Shown here piece after piece: positions 7,136 to 9,462 of a stretch of DNA of 9,462 bases (position 1 is its first letter; each line of letters opens with the position of its first letter). The notes under the pieces are model-generated. The model saw only the letters and a list, made by a program, of their open reading frames with translations, searched no databases and was not told where the DNA came from. Position numbers and translations under genes: made by a program. Source of the DNA: Verrucomicrobia bacterium UBA3750 (GTDB taxonomy: Bacteria > Verrucomicrobiota > Kiritimatiellia > RFP12 > UBA1067); NCBI GenBank assembly GCA_002371755.1, contig DFGM01000061.1, positions 1 to 9,462 of the forward strand. The letters run 5' to 3'.

Positions 7136-7764
7136 ATGACCTCCAGGAAACGCTTGGCCACGTTCTCCACTCCTATCGTGCCGTCGACGCTCTTCAAAAG
7201 TCCCTTCGCACGATAATACTCGATTAGCGGCTCCGTTTCGCGGTGGTAGACGACGAGACGGTCTTTGACGGTCTCCGGGTTGTCATCTTTGCGAATTGTG
7301 AGCGTTTCACCGCATTTGTCGCAGACACCTTCGACTTTAGGAGGAAGGTTGCGCACGTGGTAGCCGGCCTTGCACTTGGGGCAGGTGCGACGCCCGGCGA
7401 TGCGATCTTGGATTATTTCGTCAGGGACGTCGATCAACACCGCGCTGCGGACAGGCGCGCCCATTTCCGCGAGAATTTCGGCCTGCGCGAGATTGCGCGG
7501 GAAGCCGTCGAGCAGCATGGTCACATCCCCGGTGGTGGAAGCGACCACATCCTTGATCATGGTGGCAATAAGCGCATCTGGCACAAGGTTGCCCTTCTCC
7601 ATATAACCCTTGGCCTCGAGCCCTGCCGCAGTGCCGGCGGCAATCGCCCCGCGCAACAAGTCGCCAGACGAGACATGTTTCAAGTTGCCGTTTTCGGCAG
7701 CGAGCCTGCCCGCCACCGTGCCCTTCCCCGAACCCGGGGCGCCTAAAAGTATAGTGATATCCAT
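7132..7764 (-). CDS. adk: Adenylate kinase with zinc-type LID
   Basis: This 210-residue enzyme converts AMP plus ATP to two ADP in the cytoplasm. The P-loop is GAPGSGKGT (8-16), the AMP-binding region is SSGDLLR (32-38), and DGFPR is at 86-90. The long LID carries four cysteines (C128-x2-C131 and C148-x2-C151), the zinc-binding arrangement seen in many Gram-positive and some other bacterial adenylate kinases. DNPETVKDRL (161-170) follows the LID. The ATG at 7764 is supported by the canonical MDITILLGAPGSGKGT start; the open frame further upstream crosses the promoter and has no homology. No Shine-Dalgarno sequence is visible: the -10 box ends 10 bases before the ATG, so the message is probably nearly leaderless. 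It is the first gene of the housekeeping unit and overlaps map by 4 bases. Confidence 0.95.
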   Translation of the reverse strand: MDITILLGAPGSGKGTVAGRLAAENGNLKHVSSGDLLRGAIAAGTAAGLEAKGYMEKGNLVPDALIATMIKDVVASTTGDVTMLLDGFPRNLAQAEILAEMGAPVRSAVLIDVPDEIIQDRIAGRRTCPKCKAGYHVRNLPPKVEGVCDKCGETLTIRKDDNPETVKDRLVVYHRETEPLIEYYRAKGLLKSVDGTIGVENVAKRFLEVM

Positions 7765-7774
7765 AGCGCCGCAT

Positions 7775-7783
7775 ATTATACCA
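7775..7783 (-). promoter_or_regulatory. Extended -10 promoter of adk
   Basis: The minus strand reads TGGTATAAT (7783-7775), a perfect extended -10, inside a GCGAAATATGGTATAATAT context nearly identical to that before the esterase gene. No -35 box is recognisable at 16-19 bases. The -10 ends 10 bases before the adk ATG, which places the expected start of transcription 3-5 bases before the codon. Confidence 0.75.
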
Positions 7784-7816
7784 TATTTCGCAGGTCGCGG
7801 GTAGCGGATTTCGGGT

Positions 7817-7835
7817 GCGCACCCAGGGGGTGCGC
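7817..7835. repeat. Perfect intergenic hairpin upstream of adk
   Basis: GCGCACCC (7817-7824) and GGGTGCGC (7828-7835) form a perfect 8-bp stem with a 3-base loop. The flank makes GGGTGCGCACCC (7813-7824) a 12-bp palindrome as well. It lies between the esterase terminator and the adk promoter. It could be a second, T-poor termination hairpin for the esterase message or an operator site for a dimeric regulator upstream of adk; the sequence does not decide. Confidence 0.5.
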
Positions 7836-7840
7836 ATTTG

Positions 7841-7857
7841 AAAAAAGCGCCTCGCGC
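7841..7857 (-). terminator. Short hairpin and T6 terminator after the esterase gene
   Basis: On the minus strand, GCGC (7857-7854), loop GAG, GCGC (7850-7847) and then TTTTTT (7846-7841) begin 9 bases after the esterase stop codon. The stem is short (4 bp plus a possible G-U pair) but the T-run is clean. A perfect 8-bp hairpin follows at 7835-7817 and may strengthen it. Confidence 0.55.
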
Positions 7858-7865
7858 CGCCGCTG

Positions 7866-9377
7866 TCAGCGGTTCGCGTCGATTTCGAACGGGCCGAGCG
7901 GCAGACCGGAATCGAAGGAATACAGCGACCCCGTCCACGGCTTGGTGGCGAGATAGCGAAGACGGCACGGTTCTGCGACGTCAGGCGCGGATACTATCAG
8001 TTCTTTCCCGGAAAGCGTGGCATTCGCACCCTTATTCTCGATTTTCGCGGGGACGAACGCGCCGTCCTTGCCGGCAATCTCGAAGCCGCTCGCCTCGGAA
8101 CGGTCGGCATTGTAGGCATACCATCCATCCGCATTGCTGAAGGTCATGACAAACTTGTTCCCCTCGATCTTCCAGGATTCAAGCTCCGGAGAATCGTCAA
8201 TGACAGATTCAAAGCCGTAGTCGCGCTTGAGCGCGTGTAGGGCGAGACGCCTGGCGACAGTCTCCTTGTCGTTGGGATGGATATCCCACAAGTTGCCGAC
8301 ATCGCATGTCGTGACGAGCGCGGCGTTCTTCTCTTCCGTGGCGAACTTCGTCTGCGCTTTCTGAATCTCGAACCAGCTGTTTTTCCACGGCGCGAGCTGG
8401 ACGAAGTAGAGTTTGAGGTCGGGATTGCCAAACTCCTTTGCCCAGCCGTCGTAGAGCGCGTGCATCTTGTCGCAGTAGCGGTTCGCCTCTCCGGCGTTGT
8501 GGCAGCCCTGATACCATATCATGCCGCGAATCGCAAAAGGCGCCCAGCCTGCGACCATTCCGTTGTAAAGTGCCGTCGGCTGCTGATGCGCGCCGCTTAT
8601 CGGGCCTTTTTTCATTTCGGGCGTCCATTCCTGGACAACGGGGAATGCGGCAACGTCTGCGAGCTCAGGATGGTTGACGTATCCGCTCCTCGGAGTCCAC
8701 GCATCGATATTCGTTCCGCCCCAGCTGGAGTCGATTATGCCCACCGGCACGCCGAGCGCGTCGTAAAGCTCGAGTGCATAGTAGAAAGCGACGGCTGAAA
8801 GGTTGTTGCCGAATGTTTCCTTGAACGACTTTGGCGAGAAGTCGCGCCAGACGCCCTTCCAGTCCTCAAGCGGCGTAGCGCTCCATTTGTGCGGATTCTT
8901 GGCATAGCGAATGCCGCCGCGCACGGTCATCTTCGTGAGCACGGCACCTTGCCCGTCGCGGTAGCGCGGATTGGATCCCCAGATGGGACATTCCATGTTG
9001 GACTGCCCAGACGCAAACCAAACCTCGCCTACGAGCACGTTCTTGATTTCTTCGGCGTTGTCGGCACCGGTAATCTTCAGCACGCGGTTTTCCGCCGACG
9101 CATCCATCGGGTCGAGCGAGACGCGCCAACTCCCGTCGGCGCCGGCCGTAGTGTTTTTCGTTTGTCCGGCAAAAGCCACCGTGACGGACTCGCCAGGCTC
9201 CGCTTTCCCCCAAACCGGCACCTTCATGCCGCGCTGGAGAACCATATTATCCGCAAACGGCGTCCCGGAAACCACTTTTGCTTCAGCTCCCGCAGGCGCC
9301 AGAAACGCCAAAGCGACCATTGTGGCGGTTGTTGCACATCTCATTGCTCTTATCTTTCTCATTTCTCTTATCTTCAT
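7866..9377 (-). CDS. Secreted sialate O-acetylesterase (SGNH/SASA family)
   Basis: This 503-residue esterase removes O-acetyl groups from sialic acid or from other acetylated glycans. A signal peptide is visible: a basic n-region (1-13), a hydrophobic core (about 15-29) and a likely cut after AEA (31-33), so it is exported. The catalytic serine motif is GQSNMECP (S126). The block IDSSWGGTNIDAW (215-227), WYQGCHNAGEANRY (288-301) and the Asp/His pair D365-x-H367 (LWDIHPND) complete the SASA pattern. The N-terminal part (PFADNMVLQRGMKVPVWGKAEPGE) is the usual beta-domain, and the last 100 residues form the C-terminal sheet domain. The ATG at 9377 is chosen because GGAAAGGAAAG precedes it and the promoter lies just upstream; the in-frame ATG at 9437 falls within the -35 box. 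It stands alone, with its own promoter and terminator. The true substrate (mucin sialate or plant glycan) is not determined. Confidence 0.9.
   Translation of the reverse strand: MKIREMRKIRAMRCATTATMVALAFLAPAGAEAKVVSGTPFADNMVLQRGMKVPVWGKAEPGESVTVAFAGQTKNTTAGADGSWRVSLDPMDASAENRVLKITGADNAEEIKNVLVGEVWFASGQSNMECPIWGSNPRYRDGQGAVLTKMTVRGGIRYAKNPHKWSATPLEDWKGVWRDFSPKSFKETFGNNLSAVAFYYALELYDALGVPVGIIDSSWGGTNIDAWTPRSGYVNHPELADVAAFPVVQEWTPEMKKGPISGAHQQPTALYNGMVAGWAPFAIRGMIWYQGCHNAGEANRYCDKMHALYDGWAKEFGNPDLKLYFVQLAPWKNSWFEIQKAQTKFATEEKNAALVTTCDVGNLWDIHPNDKETVARRLALHALKRDYGFESVIDDSPELESWKIEGNKFVMTFSNADGWYAYNADRSEASGFEIAGKDGAFVPAKIENKGANATLSGKELIVSAPDVAEPCRLRYLATKPWTGSLYSFDSGLPLGPFEIDANR
9339..9374 (-). repeat. 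Tandem 18-bp repeat in the signal-peptide coding region
   Basis: Bases 9374-9357 and 9356-9339 are tandem copies of AAGATAAGAGAAATGAGA with 17 of 18 identities. They encode KIREMR then KIRAMR (residues 2-13), the positively charged n-region of the esterase signal peptide. The duplication also creates extra in-frame ATG codons. Confidence 0.85.
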
Positions 9378-9407
9378 AACTCTTTCCTTTCCGTATTGGA
9401 TGGGAAT

Positions 9408-9437
9408 ATTATACCATATTCCGCCTACTCGTTTCAA
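9408..9437 (-). promoter_or_regulatory. Promoter of the sialate O-acetylesterase gene
   Basis: On the minus strand there is TTGAAA (9437-9432), an 18-base spacer and TATAAT (9413-9408), with TGG directly before the -10. This matches the MNT promoter in both spacing and the extended -10. The start codon at 9377 is 30 bases past the -10, leaving room for a normal leader with a GGAAAGGAAAG ribosome site. Confidence 0.78.
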
Positions 9438-9441
9438 GCCA

Positions 9442-9462
9442 TCCCGGCGGTAGGGCGGGCAG
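9442..9462. repeat. Partial copy of the GC-rich modular repeat at the right edge
   Basis: The sequence CCCGGCGGTAGGGCGGGCAG is the reverse complement of the repeat core at 2-20 and 52-70. It is cut by the window end. It lies just upstream of the esterase promoter, so this repeat family borders the window on both sides in opposite orientation. Confidence 0.65.

Noticed and set aside
7765..7968. Upstream extension of the adk frame by 68 codons
   Set aside because: It would run through the TATAAT box, the terminator and the end of the esterase gene; the canonical adenylate kinase start is at 7764.
1..9462. Whole window as a composite mobile element bounded by inverted repeats
   Set aside because: The end repeats are short, belong to a family also seen inside the window, and the content is housekeeping with no transposase, integrase or attachment site.

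Overview
This GC-rich window of bacterial chromosome carries nine protein-coding genes, all on the minus strand, read from right (about 9380) to left (about 10). The gene complement is bacterial housekeeping plus one surface or secreted carbohydrate esterase and one damaged toxin-antitoxin-like pair. The intergenic repeats (GGTAGGGCGAG / CTCGCCC and GCCCGCCCTACC modules), the sialate O-acetylesterase and the general gene style resemble gut PVC-group bacteria (Kiritimatiellota, Lentisphaerota or Verrucomicrobiota). That placement is an inference with modest confidence, because no marker in the window decides it.

Layout, in transcription order. (1) An exported SGNH-type sialate O-acetylesterase (9377-7866) has its own promoter at 9408-9437 and a short hairpin/T-run terminator at 7841-7857. 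(2) A six-gene housekeeping unit follows: adk (7764-7132), map (7135-6362), a 116-bp leader with alternative RNA stems, nadK (6245-5430), a uridine-kinase-family nucleoside kinase (5433-4507), miaB (4504-3170) and a SWIM-SNF2 helicase-like ATPase (3173-642). Three junctions are 4-base stop/start overlaps and one is a 2-base gap, so the genes are probably translationally coupled. (3) A palindromic repeat (547-603) lies just after the SNF2 gene. (4) A minimal nucleotidyltransferase (MntA-like, 460-170) overlaps by 4 bases a HEPN (HepT-like, DUF86) gene. The HEPN gene runs after about 36 codons into a GC-rich modular repeat and stops.

The housekeeping unit joins adenylate kinase, N-terminal methionine removal, NADP synthesis, a nucleoside kinase and tRNA ms2i6A37 modification with a SNF2 ATPase. 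It looks like an expression and nucleotide-metabolism operon that has captured a chromatin-remodeller-like motor. The adk-map pair is the part of the classical secY-adk-map-infA order that has been kept here without secY.

The most notable signals are: three promoters sharing a TGGTATAAT extended -10 with similar spacer sequence, one so close to the adk start codon that the message should be almost leaderless; the toxin gene broken by a repeat; and two mutually exclusive RNA stems between map and nadK. I found no convincing evidence of a wholly new multi-gene system.
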